Below, in pieces: positions 18,546-28,669 of a stretch of 64,000 nucleotides of DNA. Source of the DNA: Rhodoferax potami (GTDB lineage Bacteria; Pseudomonadota; Gammaproteobacteria; Burkholderiales; Burkholderiaceae_C). The stretch covers positions 310,001 to 374,000 of the forward strand of contig NZ_JAVBIK010000001.1 in the NCBI RefSeq assembly GCF_032193805.1, in the 5' to 3' direction. How positions within the stretch are numbered: the first letter of the stretch is position 1; each line of letters opens with the position of its first letter. The position numbers and the translations under genes are program-made. The notes under the pieces were generated by a model. The model saw only the letters and a program-made list of their open reading frames with translations. It had not been told where the DNA came from and made no database searches.

Positions 18546-19949
18546 TCAGTAATCGTCACCACCGCTATGTGCCAAGTTCTCGAACTTGGTGAAGCGGTTC
18601 ATGAAGGCGAGCTTGACGGTGCCGGTTGGGCCGTTACGCTGCTTAGCGATGATGACTTCCGCCACACCCGGCTCTTTGCATTGATCCTTGGTGTAGTACT
18701 CGTCACGGTAAATAAACATGATGATGTCCGCATCCTGCTCAATAGCGCCGGATTCACGCAAGTCACTCATCATGGGGCGCTTGTCGGGCCGCTGCTCCAC
18801 CGAACGGTTTAGCTGAGAGAGTGCAATTACAGGGCACTTCAGCTCACGGGCTAGCATCTTCAAGCCCCGGGAAATTTCACCCAGCTCAGTCGCACGGTTT
18901 TCCCCATCGCCACCGCTACCGCTCATCAGCTGCAAATAGTCCACCACGATCAGGCCGAGCTGCCCGCACTGGCGCGCCAAGCGACGGGCATTCGCACGCA
19001 CTTCGCTGGAATTCAGACCCGCGCTTTCATCGATGTGCAAGGAAATAGTCCGCAGCTTCTCGATCGCCTCCGATAGACGGGGCCACTCTTCGTCGGTCAG
19101 CTTACCGGTGCGTAAATGCCCTTGGTCCACGCGACCGATAGAGCCGACGATACGCACCGCCAGTTGGGCGGCGCCCATTTCCATCGAAAAGATGGCCACC
19201 GGCAAACCTTCGTTCAGGGCAACGTGCTCGGCAATGTTGATAGCCAAAGCGGTTTTTCCCATAGAGGGACGCGCTGCCAACACGATCAGATCACCTGCTT
19301 GCAAACCAGCTGTCATGCGGTCAAAGTCGATGAAGCCCGTGGGCACACCGGTCACGTCATTCGGGTTGTCCGCCATCTCCTGCACACGATCCAGGAGGTT
19401 GACGACCAGGCTGTCCATCGACTGGAAGCCCTGCTTGTTGCGCTTGCCTGCTTCGCCGATGTTGAAGATCTTCTGCTCAGACTCATCGACAATTTCAGAG
19501 ACTGGGCGGCCTTTGGGATTGAACGCGTTGGTCGCGATCTCATCACTGGCACTGACCAGTTTGCGCAAAATCGAGCGATCGCGCACGATCTCCGCATAGC
19601 GGCGGATGTTGCTCGCACTCGGCACGTACTGGGCCAGCGAGTTCAGATAGGTGAGCCCCCCCACCTCCTCTGCCTTGCCCTGGTTCTGGAGATGCTCAAA
19701 AACGGTAATAACGTCAGCCGGCTTATTCCCGTTGATCAACACACCGATCGAGGCGTAGATAAGACGATGCTCGTGGCGGTAAAAGTCTGCATCCATCAGG
19801 ATGTCACTCACCCGGTCCCAGGCCTCATTATCAAGAAGCAAGCCACCGATCACGCTGGACTCACCCTCAATCGAATGCGGGGGCACCCTGAGCTGGGCAA
19901 TCTGGCGGTCGGATTCAAATCCTTCGGTAGCGAACGGTACTGCAGACAT
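18546..19949 (-). CDS. dnaB: Replicative DNA helicase DnaB
   Basis: 467-residue hexameric helicase that unwinds DNA at the replication fork. An N-terminal DnaB-N domain (about 15-120, P-P-H-S-I-E-G-E-S-S-V-I-G near the start) is followed by a linker and the RecA-like domain, with Walker A A-R-P-S-M-G-K-T near residue 207, Walker B L-I-V-V-D-Y-L-Q-L near 330 and the S-Q-L-N-R arginine-finger region near 380. No intein is present. It is separated from rplI by 191 bases that include a terminator, so it probably has its own promoter. Confidence 0.97.
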   Translation of the reverse strand: MSAVPFATEGFESDRQIAQLRVPPHSIEGESSVIGGLLLDNEAWDRVSDILMDADFYRHEHRLIYASIGVLINGNKPADVITVFEHLQNQGKAEEVGGLTYLNSLAQYVPSASNIRRYAEIVRDRSILRKLVSASDEIATNAFNPKGRPVSEIVDESEQKIFNIGEAGKRNKQGFQSMDSLVVNLLDRVQEMADNPNDVTGVPTGFIDFDRMTAGLQAGDLIVLAARPSMGKTALAINIAEHVALNEGLPVAIFSMEMGAAQLAVRIVGSIGRVDQGHLRTGKLTDEEWPRLSEAIEKLRTISLHIDESAGLNSSEVRANARRLARQCGQLGLIVVDYLQLMSGSGGDGENRATELGEISRGLKMLARELKCPVIALSQLNRSVEQRPDKRPMMSDLRESGAIEQDADIIMFIYRDEYYTKDQCKEPGVAEVIIAKQRNGPTGTVKLAFMNRFTKFENLAHSGGDDY

Positions 19950-20056
19950 GTGGTTTCCTATGAGCTCTTCATCCTAAGGCGCAGCACGCACCGCGTCGAG
20001 TGAGAAGCTGGGGGCAAGTTGTGGAAAAACTGTGTAAACCAAGGGATAAACCCGAT

Positions 20057-20101
20057 CCCCAAATACAAAAGCCGCAAGGGCGGACCCTGGCGGCTTTTGT
20101 A
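20057..20101 (-). terminator. Terminator after rplI
   Basis: ACAAAAGCCGC, a loop of about 14 bases that can pair partly, then GCGGCTTTTGT. The stem plus T-rich flank lies 40 bases past the rplI stop on the minus strand and separates the ribosomal operon from dnaB. Confidence 0.65.
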
Positions 20102-20140
20102 GGTGTTCAGCCTGCAAGCAGGCTGCGCGGACAATGCTGA

Positions 20141-20593
20141 TTAAGCAGTTTCGCCGTACACGGACACGGTGATATCCACCACCACGTCAGTGTGCAGAGC
20201 CACGCTCACAGTGCTGTCGCTCACGACCTTGATAGGACCGTTAGGCATACGCACTTGAGACTTCGCTACCTTGTAACCGGTTTTCACCAATTCTTCAGCG
20301 ATGTCGTAGTTAGTGACGGAACCGAACAAACGGCCATCCACACCAGCCTTTTGGGTCAGCTTGATGGTAGTACCACCGAGCTTTTCGCCCAGAGCTTGGC
20401 ACTCAGCCAACTTGGCTGCTGCAGCCTTTTCCAACTCAGCGCGCTTGGCTTCGAACTCTGCCTTGGCAGATTCGGTAGCACGGCGTGCACGGCCGGATGG
20501 GATCAAGAAGTTACGAGCGTAGCCGTCTTTCACCTTGACGATTTCGCCCAGGTTGCCGAGGTTCACGACCTTATCGAGCAGAATGATTTGCAT
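20141..20593 (-). CDS. rplI: 50S ribosomal protein L9
   Basis: 150-residue L9, the two-domain protein that binds 23S rRNA near the L1 stalk. The N-terminal RNA-binding domain has the signature [13 protein letters not shown] and G-Y-A-R-N-F-L-I-P near residue 25. A long connecting helix rich in Ala/Lys/Glu (about 42-75) leads to the C-terminal domain. It is the last gene of rpsF-priB-rpsR-rplI, 12 bases after rpsR. Confidence 0.98.
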   Translation of the reverse strand: MQIILLDKVVNLGNLGEIVKVKDGYARNFLIPSGRARRATESAKAEFEAKRAELEKAAAAKLAECQALGEKLGGTTIKLTQKAGVDGRLFGSVTNYDIAEELVKTGYKVAKSQVRMPNGPIKVVSDSTVSVALHTDVVVDITVSVYGETA

Positions 20594-20605
20594 GGTCGGG
20601 ACTCC

Positions 20606-20887
20606 TTAGATCTTGTGCTGGTCGCTGTAAGGCAGCATCGCCAAGAAGCGAGCGCGCTTGATAGCGGTGTTCAGTTGGCGCTGGAAAATAGCGCGGGTGC
20701 CTGTCAGGCGTGCGGGAATGATCTTGCCGTTTTCAGCAATGAAATCACGCAATGTGTCGATGTCTTTGTAGTCGATCTCTTCGACGCCAGTGACGGTGAA
20801 GCGGCAGAAGCGTTTGCGCTTGAACAACAACGATTGCGTGTTGCGCTTGGGGCGCTTGTCTTTGTTGAAACGTTTTGGTCCGGGCAT
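20606..20887 (-). CDS. rpsR: 30S ribosomal protein S18
   Basis: 93-residue S18, which binds as a pair with S6 on the 30S platform. The basic core F-C-R-F-T-V, then [13 protein letters not shown] and I-P-A-R-L-T-G-T matches the family. It carries a longer basic N-terminal extension ([15 protein letters not shown]) than E. coli S18 (75 residues), as is usual in this group. It lies 16 bases after priB. Confidence 0.98.
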   Translation of the reverse strand: MPGPKRFNKDKRPKRNTQSLLFKRKRFCRFTVTGVEEIDYKDIDTLRDFIAENGKIIPARLTGTRAIFQRQLNTAIKRARFLAMLPYSDQHKI

Positions 20888-20903
20888 GATGGACTCCTAA
20901 AAA

Positions 20904-21197
20904 TTAATTTTGCAAAAATTCTTGAATGTGGAAAACGACTGACTTTCCTTGGCGTGCATTTGCCATGAATCCGGAGAACTGCCACACACTGCCAACTGCT
21001 TGCTTTGCAAGCCGCTCAGCCAGCGTGCCGAAGGCCACCGCTTTCATCACAAGCTTCACGGTTCGTACAGATCCGGCTTCTGATACTTGAGACTCGTGTT
21101 CGAGCCGTAGATTCAGGGCCGGGAGGCCTGATGGTGTGTAGCGCATCGTTTCAAACTCTGCGATACAAGCACCTAAAACCAATGAATTTGCCTGCAC
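20904..21197 (-). CDS. priB: Primosomal replication protein N (PriB)
   Basis: Single-stranded DNA-binding OB-fold protein that helps PriA restart stalled forks. The core N-S-L-V-L-G-A-C-I-A-E and L-R-L-E-H-E-S, then F-S-G-F-M-A near the end fit PriB. The start is uncertain: the GTG at 21197 gives the family-typical N-terminus (V-Q-A-N-S-L-V-L; 97 residues) but its AAAGGAG touches the codon. The open frame extends to a TTG at 21230 that follows the rpsF stop codon directly (TAA-TTG; 108 residues). The position between rpsF and rpsR is the standard one. Confidence 0.9.
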   Translation of the reverse strand: MQANSLVLGACIAEFETMRYTPSGLPALNLRLEHESQVSEAGSVRTVKLVMKAVAFGTLAERLAKQAVGSVWQFSGFMANARQGKSVVFHIQEFLQN

Positions 21198-21230
21198 TCC
21201 TTTAAGGGAGAGGTTCGTAGACCCGTTCAA

Positions 21231-21596
21231 TTAGGCTTGGTACTCGGCCTGCTGGGCCTTGCGTGCGTCTTCGCGCTCGACAGTCTTCATCATGGAAGAA
21301 GGACCGGTTTCGGCTTTCTTCTTGGACACTGTCAGGTGACGCAACACTGCATCGTTGAACTTGAACGCGTGCTCGAGTTCAGACATCACAGCTTGGTCAG
21401 CTTCGATGTTGACGCACAGGTAGTGAGCCTTGGCCAGCTTGTTGATCAGGTAAACCATCTGACGACGGCCCCAATCTTCAACGCGGTGCACCTTGCCACC
21501 GCCAGCGGTGATCATGCCCTTGTAACGCTCCAGCATTGCAGGAACTTGTTCGCTCTGATCCGGGTGGATCATGAGGATGATTTCGTAATGACGCAT
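21231..21596 (-). CDS. rpsF: 30S ribosomal protein S6
   Basis: 121-residue S6, the partner of S18 on the small subunit. It begins [18 protein letters not shown], the strict family N-terminus, and contains [12 protein letters not shown] near residue 45. The ATG at 21596 has AAGGAG 6 bases upstream; the longer frame to 21623 is rejected. It is the first gene of the operon; a near-consensus sigma-70 promoter (21703-21731) and a structured leader of about 100 bases lie upstream. Confidence 0.98.
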   Translation of the reverse strand: MRHYEIILMIHPDQSEQVPAMLERYKGMITAGGGKVHRVEDWGRRQMVYLINKLAKAHYLCVNIEADQAVMSELEHAFKFNDAVLRHLTVSKKKAETGPSSMMKTVEREDARKAQQAEYQA

Positions 21597-21702
21597 TGAT
21601 ACTCCTTGAGGATTTCCCAGCATCTGGGTTTTCCGGAACTCTCGTACCGGCTATAAAAGCTGCCCCGGCGTCTAGACAGGGTGCAGCAAGGCGAAGCCCA
21701 CG

Positions 21703-21731
21703 ATTATAGCCTAACCCAAGGGGGGTGACAA
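21703..21731 (-). promoter_or_regulatory. Sigma-70 promoter of the rpsF operon
   Basis: On the minus strand TTGTCA (21731-21726) is separated by 17 bases from TATAAT (21708-21703). The -35 lies in the last codons of the upstream symporter gene and the -10 just beyond its stop. The promoter gives a leader of about 100 bases before rpsF. Confidence 0.8.
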
Positions 21732-24017
21732 ATTGCGATCTTCGGCAGAGTCGGGCGACGTCAACAAACTGACCAAAATAGCCATCATCAGCCCCACAGG
21801 CACCCCGAAAACACCGGCAGAGACGGGCTGTATGCCAAACCATAAATGCTCTTCCGAAAAACCAAACCATTGCCGCAATACTGGAAAATTCAGCACCATG
21901 TAACCCACCGTGGTGCCCAAGCCTGCCAACATGCCGGCGACCGCGCCAGCCCTGGTCATACGCTTCCAGAAAATACCCAGCACCATGGCCGGCACGAATG
22001 CAGCGCCTGCCAATGAAAACGAGGCTGACACGAGATACAAGATGCCCGCGGGTCGCTGCGCAGCGGCATAGGCGGCCATCAAAGCCACCACCAAGAGCGC
22101 GAACTTGGACAGCATCACACGGCGCATGGCCTCGGCCTTGTTGCTGTTACCTTCAAAATAAACATCGTGGGCCAGCGCATTGCCTATGGTGAGCAGCAAA
22201 CCGTCAGCCGTTGAGAGCGCCGCTGCCAAGCCACCGGCTGCCACCAACACAGACACCACATACGGCAAGCCGCCAATATCTGGGGAGGCCAACATCACCA
22301 GATCCGCACCGACCCGTAACTCGGCAAACTGCAAGACGCCATCCGCATTTACGTCGCTGAACGATAGCAAGTTGGGATCACGCGACCACTGCAGCATCCA
22401 GGCGGGTAGCGCATCAAACGGCTGCCCGACCAAATTTGCCATCACCTCGTACTTCACCAAAACAGCCAAAGCAGGTGCAGACAAATACAACAGGGTAATG
22501 AAAATGAGAGACCAAGCCACGGAGCGCCTGGCTTGCGCGACCCCCGGAGTGGTGTAGTACCGGGTCAAGAGATGAGGCAAACCGGCGGTGCCCACCATCA
22601 AACAAAACATCAAAGCCAAAAAGTTGGCGCGCGACGTCGAAAACTCTGCTTGCTCCGATGCAGAACCCTCTGGATCCCCCGCAAAGGGCCGCGTCTGTGG
22701 CGCCATGCCACCCAGTGCTTTAGCTTTTTCTGTGTTTTCGAGCCAGTTTTTGGTCCACAGCTCACGGGCTGCATTCACATCTTTAGGAAGTGACGCTAGG
22801 GCCTTGCGCGTCGCCTGAACCTGAGCATCCGGCGCCTTGCTGTCGCCAAGGATCCGCAACTGTCGGCGCAATTCCTCACGCTCACTCGCGAGCGAAGACT
22901 CCACATCCGCCAACTTGTGCTTGAACTCTTCTGCGCGCTGCGCATAGATGGCGATCACCTCTTGCTCTTGGGGAGACACCGCAAAGGCTTGCTCCATTTG
23001 GGTAATCTTCCCCAGTTGTTGCCCGTAAGCCAGTGGCGCCAAAGGATTGCCGGTCTGCTGGTAAGAAAGCCAGGACACCGGAATCAGAAAAGCCAAAATG
23101 ACCACCACATACTGTGTGACCTGGGTCCATGTCACCGCGCGCATGCCCCCCAAAAAGGAACATACCAGCACACCGCCCAACGCCAGGAGAATCCCGATTT
23201 CGAAATGCACACCTGTTAAGCGGGAGGTAATCAAACCCACACCGTACAGCTGGGCAACCACATACGTAAAAGAGCACAACACGGCAGACCAGGCGGCAAT
23301 CCGGCGGGGCCAATGCCCTCCGAACCGCACCCGAAAATAATCCGGAACGGTATACAGATTCATGCTGCGTAAATAGGGAGCCACCAGCAATGCGACCAGA
23401 CAAAAGCCCCCGGTCCACCCCAGCACATAGGCCAAGCCTCCGGGCTGAGACCCGGAACCACTAAAACCCTGGGTATACAAACCACCCGCCAAGCTGATGA
23501 ACGAGGCAGCACTCATCCAATCTGCCGCTGTCGCCATGCCGTTGTAAACGCCGGGGATACGGCGCCCGGCCACGTAATACTCGTTGGCGTCAGCAGTGCG
23601 CGCAAACACGCCAATCACCGCATAAAGCACCAAAGTGACGGACAGAAAAATGCCGGCAACCCACGCCTTGGGCAAGCCGTACTGCTCCGCCACACCCAAA
23701 GCCACCAAAAACAACAACAAACCGACCACAAAACCGAAAAACCGCCTGCGCAACGAGGCGGTGTAGGAACCATATTCAACAGAGTCAAACTGGAAGACTT
23801 CGGGCGAACGCCGGTTGGCTACCAAGGCGAAGACCACCACGATCGCAATGAATACCAACAATGCCCCTTGGGCAGTCAGCCAGTAAGCAAGCGGCCACGA
23901 GAAAAACGTACCGCTCAGGTCCCGGGCGAAAAAAACAATACCGAAAGAAAAGACAAACCACAGCGCAAGCAGCACTGCGTGCAGGTGCCAATTGCGCTGG
24001 GTCGTCTTGAAGGGCAT
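21711..24017 (-). CDS. DUF4212-sodium:solute symporter fusion (VC_2705 type)
   Basis: 768-residue inner-membrane transporter. Residues 1-75 form a DUF4212 module (R-N-W-H-L-H, L-W-F-V-F-S-F-G, F-F-S-W-P-L-A-Y-W-L-T-A-Q-G), which in many bacteria is a separate small subunit. The rest is a sodium:solute symporter of the ActP-like VC_2705 group with about 13 helices. A hydrophilic, partly coiled-coil insert (about 350-470, rich in E/R/Q/A) sits between helices. The gene overlaps ppsA by one base (TGATG), so both are made from one mRNA. A C2/C3 carboxylate such as pyruvate, lactate or acetate is a reasonable substrate guess from that context but is not proven. Confidence 0.9.
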   Translation of the reverse strand: MPFKTTQRNWHLHAVLLALWFVFSFGIVFFARDLSGTFFSWPLAYWLTAQGALLVFIAIVVVFALVANRRSPEVFQFDSVEYGSYTASLRRRFFGFVVGLLLFLVALGVAEQYGLPKAWVAGIFLSVTLVLYAVIGVFARTADANEYYVAGRRIPGVYNGMATAADWMSAASFISLAGGLYTQGFSGSGSQPGGLAYVLGWTGGFCLVALLVAPYLRSMNLYTVPDYFRVRFGGHWPRRIAAWSAVLCSFTYVVAQLYGVGLITSRLTGVHFEIGILLALGGVLVCSFLGGMRAVTWTQVTQYVVVILAFLIPVSWLSYQQTGNPLAPLAYGQQLGKITQMEQAFAVSPQEQEVIAIYAQRAEEFKHKLADVESSLASEREELRRQLRILGDSKAPDAQVQATRKALASLPKDVNAARELWTKNWLENTEKAKALGGMAPQTRPFAGDPEGSASEQAEFSTSRANFLALMFCLMVGTAGLPHLLTRYYTTPGVAQARRSVAWSLIFITLLYLSAPALAVLVKYEVMANLVGQPFDALPAWMLQWSRDPNLLSFSDVNADGVLQFAELRVGADLVMLASPDIGGLPYVVSVLVAAGGLAAALSTADGLLLTIGNALAHDVYFEGNSNKAEAMRRVMLSKFALLVVALMAAYAAAQRPAGILYLVSASFSLAGAAFVPAMVLGIFWKRMTRAGAVAGMLAGLGTTVGYMVLNFPVLRQWFGFSEEHLWFGIQPVSAGVFGVPVGLMMAILVSLLTSPDSAEDRNLSPPLG

Positions 24018-26407
24018 CAGACCGCGAGTTGCTGCCAGGTGGCGATCACCGAGTCTGGGTTCAGGGAGATAGAAGAAATCCCTTGTTGCTCCAGCCACTT
24101 GGCGAAGTCAGGGTGGTCGCTAGGCCCTTGTCCGCATATACCCACATACTTGCCCTGGCGCTTGCAGGCCTCAATTGCCATCGTGATGAGGGCCTTGACA
24201 GCGGGGTCGCGCTCGTCGAAGTCAGCCGCCAGCAACTCAAGACCGGAATCGCGATCCAGCCCCAAGGAAAGCTGAGTCAGATCATTGGAACCGATGGAGA
24301 AGCCGTCGAAGTACTCGAGGAACTGGTCCGCCAAAATGGCATTGCTCGGAATCTCGCACATCATGATGAGCTTGAGACCGGCCTCGCCACGACGCAGGCC
24401 GTGACGTCCCAACAATTCTGTGACCCGCTTGGCTTGGCCCAAGGTACGCACAAAAGGCACCATCACCTGCACATTGGTGAGTCCCATTTCATTGCGAACC
24501 CGTTTGAGGGCTTCACATTCCATGGCAAAGGCTTCGCCAAACTCGGTGCTGATATAGCGCGCAGCACCGCGGAAGCCGAGCATCGGGTTCTCTTCTTCAG
24601 GCTCGTAGCGGCTACCACCAATCAGCTTGCGGTACTCATTGCTCTTGAAGTCGCTCAAACGCACGATCACCGGCTTGGGCCAGAACGCTGCTGCAATAGT
24701 TGCAACCCCTTCTGCCACCCGATCCACATAAAACGCGCGGGGCGATGCATGTCCACGTGCAACCGACTCCACTGCCTTTTTCAGGTCGGCATCCACATTC
24801 GGGTAGTCGAGAATGGCTTTGGGGTGCACTCCGATGTTGTTGTTGATGATGAACTCCAACCGCGCCAAGCCCACACCTTCGTTAGGCAACTGGCAAAAGT
24901 CGAAAGCCAGTTGGGGGTTGCCCACGTTCATCATGATCTTCACCGGAATCTCCGGCATCACACCGCGCTGTACTTCAGAGACTTCTGTCTCCAGCAGTCC
25001 ATCGTAGATAAAGCCGGTATCACCCTCTGCACAGCTCACGGTGACCAGCATGCCTTCTTTAAGTAGGTCGGTGGCATTGCCGCAACCCACCACGGCTGGG
25101 ATACCCAACTCGCGCGCAATGATGGCGGCGTGGCAGGTACGACCACCCCGGTTGGTCACAATCGCGCTGGCGCGCTTCATCACCGGTTCCCAATTGGGAT
25201 CCGTCATATCGGTCACGAGCACATCGCCCGCCTGCACCCGGTCCATCTCGCTGATGTTGTGAACAATCCGCACCGGCCCGGTGCCGATCTTTTGACCGAT
25301 GGCACGACCTTCGGCCACCACATTGCCCTTACCTTTGAGCTTGTAGCGGTACTCAGCGGATGTGCCGGCCTGGCTTTTCACGGTTTCAGGGCGCGCCTGC
25401 AGGATGTACAACTGGCCATCAATACCGTCTTTGCCCCATTCGATGTCCATCGGACGGCCGTAATGCTCTTCAATCACCAAGGCGTATTTGGCCAATTGCT
25501 CCACATCCGCATCGGTGAGGGAATAGCGGTTACGCAGTTCGGTGGGCACATCGGTCGTTTTGACCAGCTTGCCGCCAGCTGCCTTCTCTTCGACACTGGT
25601 GAACACCATTTGCAAAAGTTTGGAGCCCAGATTGCGGCGAATCACTGCACGATTGCCCGCTTTGAGCATCGGCTTGTGCACATAAAACTCGTCAGGGTTC
25701 ACAGCACCCTGTACCACGGTCTCCCCCAGACCATAGCTGGAGGTAATGAACACCACTTGGTCAAAGCCGGATTCCGTGTCGATGGTGAACATCACACCGG
25801 CCGCGCCCAAGTCTGAGCGCACCATGCGCTGCACACCGGCGCTCAAAGCCACGACATCGTGGGCAAAGCCCTTGTGGACGCGGTAGCTAATCGCGCGGTC
25901 GTTGTACAGGGAGGCGAACACCTCTTTCATTTTGTGGAGCACGTCTTCAATGCCCACCACATTCAAAAAGGTCTCTTGCTGACCGGCAAAAGAGGCGTCA
26001 GGCAAGTCTTCGGCGGTAGCGGACGAGCGCACCGCAAAGCTGGCTTGGTCATTGCCCGCAGACAGCGTTACAAAGGCTTCGCGAATCGCATGCTCTAAAT
26101 CTGCGGGGAAAGGCTGAGCTTCAACCAAGGAACGGATTTCGGCTCCGACGACTGCCAAAGCGCGCACGTCTTCGGTATCCAGTGTCTTCAGCTTGGCGCT
26201 GATCTTGTCGGCCAGGCCGTCGTGGGCTAAGAATTGGCGAAATGCGTGGGCAGTCGTCGCAAAGCCCGTTGGGACCCGGACGCCTTGCGGAAGCTGGGAA
26301 ATCATCTCCCCCAGACTGGCGTTTTTGCCGCCGACGGACTCGACGTCCGTCATGCGCAAGCGCTCGAAAGGCACGACCAGGTCGGTCGCATTGAAAAGTT
26401 CAGACAT
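24017..26407 (-). CDS. ppsA: Phosphoenolpyruvate synthase PpsA
   Basis: 796-residue pyruvate,water dikinase that makes PEP from pyruvate and ATP for gluconeogenesis. It has an N-terminal ATP-grasp domain (about 15-350, [10 protein letters not shown] at residue 27), the phosphohistidine domain with [10 protein letters not shown] near residue 420 (catalytic His) and the C-terminal TIM-barrel with G-S-N-D-L-T-Q-L and the C-G-Q-G-P-S motif near residue 750. The length is standard. It is divergent from ppsR, whose product controls PpsA by ADP-dependent phosphorylation, with 176 bases between starts. Confidence 0.97.
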   Translation of the reverse strand: MSELFNATDLVVPFERLRMTDVESVGGKNASLGEMISQLPQGVRVPTGFATTAHAFRQFLAHDGLADKISAKLKTLDTEDVRALAVVGAEIRSLVEAQPFPADLEHAIREAFVTLSAGNDQASFAVRSSATAEDLPDASFAGQQETFLNVVGIEDVLHKMKEVFASLYNDRAISYRVHKGFAHDVVALSAGVQRMVRSDLGAAGVMFTIDTESGFDQVVFITSSYGLGETVVQGAVNPDEFYVHKPMLKAGNRAVIRRNLGSKLLQMVFTSVEEKAAGGKLVKTTDVPTELRNRYSLTDADVEQLAKYALVIEEHYGRPMDIEWGKDGIDGQLYILQARPETVKSQAGTSAEYRYKLKGKGNVVAEGRAIGQKIGTGPVRIVHNISEMDRVQAGDVLVTDMTDPNWEPVMKRASAIVTNRGGRTCHAAIIARELGIPAVVGCGNATDLLKEGMLVTVSCAEGDTGFIYDGLLETEVSEVQRGVMPEIPVKIMMNVGNPQLAFDFCQLPNEGVGLARLEFIINNNIGVHPKAILDYPNVDADLKKAVESVARGHASPRAFYVDRVAEGVATIAAAFWPKPVIVRLSDFKSNEYRKLIGGSRYEPEEENPMLGFRGAARYISTEFGEAFAMECEALKRVRNEMGLTNVQVMVPFVRTLGQAKRVTELLGRHGLRRGEAGLKLIMMCEIPSNAILADQFLEYFDGFSIGSNDLTQLSLGLDRDSGLELLAADFDERDPAVKALITMAIEACKRQGKYVGICGQGPSDHPDFAKWLEQQGISSISLNPDSVIATWQQLAV

Positions 26408-26583
26408 AGGATGCTCCAGAAGTTAAAACCTTTCTTTGACCCGCCGGCCAGGCCTTGGGCGGGTCGCGCGACCTGTCACTTTCCTGTTGTTGGTGTTGTG
26501 GGAAACGTAACCGGTACCTAAATGCGCTAAATTGCAATCATTGTAGGTGGGCACATCGTGTAACCCGATTACGAAACCCCGCC

Positions 26584-27444
26584 ATGCCCTTGCATCTGAC
26601 TGACACCACCAACGACCTGTATATGCCCCAACGCACCGTATTCTTTATTTCTGACGGCACCGGCATTACCGCTGAAACATTCGGCAATGCGATCCTGGCG
26701 CAATTTGAGACCAAAGCACGGCATGTGCGCCTGCCTTTCGTGGATACCGTGGACAAAGCGCACCAAGCGGTCCGGCAGATCAACCATACGGGCGTGGTCG
26801 ACGGCAACAAGCCGATTGTGTTTACGACTTTGGTAAACATGGATGTGCTGAGAGTCATCCAAGAAGGCTGCCAAGGCATGTTGCTCGATATGTTCGGTAT
26901 GTTCGTTCACCCGCTGGAGCAAGAGTTGGGCTTGAAATCAAACCACCGGATCGGCCGCTTCAGCGACGCTAGCAAGAGCAAGGAGTACCACGACCGGATC
27001 GAGGCCATCAACTTCTCATTGGCCCACGACGACGGGCAAAGCAACCGCGACTTGGAGCAAAGCGATGTGATCCTGGTCGGGGTCAGCCGCAGCGGTAAAA
27101 CCCCGACCTCGCTGTACCTGGCCATGCAATATGGCCTGAAAGCGTCTAACTATCCTTTGATTCCCGAAGACTTTGAGCGCCGCCAGCTACCGCCGGCCCT
27201 GGTGCCGCACCGTGGGAAGATTTTCGGCCTCACCATCCAGCCCGAGCGCCTGTCCGAGATCCGCAATGAACGGCGACCTAACTCGAAATACGCCTCGCTC
27301 GAGAACTGCCGCATGGAGGTCAGCGAGGCCGAGGCCATGATGCGCCGCACCGGGATCCGGTGGCTGTCCACCACGACCAAGTCGATCGAAGAGATCGCTA
27401 CGACGATTCTTCAGGAAATTCATCCTGAACGACTGGTGTACTGA
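26584..27444 (+). CDS. ppsR: PEP synthetase regulatory protein (kinase/pyrophosphorylase, DUF299)
   Basis: 286-residue bifunctional regulator that inactivates PpsA by ADP-dependent threonine phosphorylation and reactivates it by Pi-dependent dephosphorylation. Visible: [12 protein letters not shown] near residue 20, the P-loop-like [11 protein letters not shown] near 158 and R-R-T-G-I-R-W near the end. The ATG at 26584 is preferred, since the open frame upstream is Cys/Arg-rich and unconserved; M-P-Q-R-T-V at residue 14 is a possible later start. The last 47 bases overlap the 3' end of the convergent DUF2325 gene. Confidence 0.95.
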   Translation: MPLHLTDTTNDLYMPQRTVFFISDGTGITAETFGNAILAQFETKARHVRLPFVDTVDKAHQAVRQINHTGVVDGNKPIVFTTLVNMDVLRVIQEGCQGMLLDMFGMFVHPLEQELGLKSNHRIGRFSDASKSKEYHDRIEAINFSLAHDDGQSNRDLEQSDVILVGVSRSGKTPTSLYLAMQYGLKASNYPLIPEDFERRQLPPALVPHRGKIFGLTIQPERLSEIRNERRPNSKYASLENCRMEVSEAEAMMRRTGIRWLSTTTKSIEEIATTILQEIHPERLVY

Positions 27445-28667
27445 GCGTCTGCAATTTGCGCTCCAGGGACGAGGCACTGGCGTTCTCCACGTACACGCAC
27501 TGTTTGCCGGTGCGCTTGCAGAAGTCTTTGACCCGCCAGTAGGCGTTGTGGCTGATGCAGCCGGTCTGGCAAATCACCAGATCAGCCGCCGCCAGGTTGG
27601 CATCCAAAACGGCAGCGTTGTCTTCCACCCCACCATCATGGTGCGCAAAGCGCCCCCCTACCCGCTCGACAACATCACGGTAGTTGGCCACATTGCCGGT
27701 GCGCCCGCCTACACACAAGACGACTTTGTGATCAAAGCGCACCGGTACTTGTGGCCCCTCGACTCCCACGACCGTGCTCGTATCCATGCGCTCAGTTCGC
27801 GCTCTCTCCAGCAAGCTGCGTTCGGCTACTTGTAGCTTGCGACGGCAATCGGCGAGCAATTGGTCTTGCTCCTCTTGGCGTTGCAGAAGTTGCTCAATGC
27901 GCTTTTGCAATCGTTGACGCTCATCAAGCTGCGGAATCGAGGCTTGCAACTCCGCGTAGTCCTGCGCCCAAAACGCGAGCCGACTGTCCTTGGCGATGCT
28001 CTCCGCCCTGAGGCGTAGCAGTTCCGCTTGCACACGATCGAGCTCTGCCGTCTTCTGCACCATCACACGGGAGATGCGCTCCTGCACCTTGCCGAGCTCA
28101 CGCGTCAACACCGCGTTCTCATGGGCCAACGCATTGAAACGCGCGATTTCAAGCCGTACGCCGGCCCCAGCCTGGTGCTGGAACATGTGCAGGTCTTTGC
28201 ACATGGCATCTTGTAGCGCGGCATCACAACGAGGGTGGGTCAAAGCCGCCCAGAAGGCGCCCGCCACATCGCCCGCTTTCAGGTGGTTGACCCACAACTC
28301 GGCGACCGCCAAACTGCTTTTCGCCGCCTTGAAGGCTTGGATCTCGCGCACATACCGGGATTCGAGTTCGGCCTGCATCAGCTCCGAGAGCTTGCAGCGG
28401 CGCGCAGCCTCAGCAACCGCACCCGCATGCACCTCGTAGTCATTGGCAACCGCTTGCGCGCCTAGTGACTTATTGACCAGCCGCCGGAGCACCTCCATAG
28501 GCAAAACTCACCCCCACCAGAGGGCAATGGCAATGGGTCCCCAAGTCCCACAGGCGCCTGCGGCGCGAACCTGTGGCGCCCGCAGGCAACAAATGCGCGG
28601 GTGGGCAGATGTCGGAGTTGTCCATAGCTGCGCTGACAGCCACCGGGTCCTGATTTGCAATTGGCAT
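27398..28667 (-). pseudogene. DUF2325 domain protein with an apparent one-base frameshift near the N-terminus
   Basis: The main open frame (start codon TTG at 28504) encodes 368 residues: a helical region with a coiled coil (about 120-245) and a C-terminal DUF2325 domain (V-V-L-C-V-G-G-R-T-G-N, then C-Q-T-G-C-I-S-H-N). Its N-terminus is cut short. The expected start lies in another frame: ATG 28667, with GGAGAG upstream, gives M-P-I-A-N-Q-D and reaches R-R-R-R-L-W-D-L-G-T-H-C-H-C-P-L-V-G-V-S. There the frames shift at a TTTT run near 28503-28507; removing one T joins them as V-G-V-S-L-P-M-E-V-L-R-R-L-V, the continuity seen in related proteins. It is a sequencing error, a true mutation or a recoding site. 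It is third in a small operon behind a Fur-like box. DUF2325 function is unknown. Confidence 0.8.
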
Positions 28668-28669
28668 GG

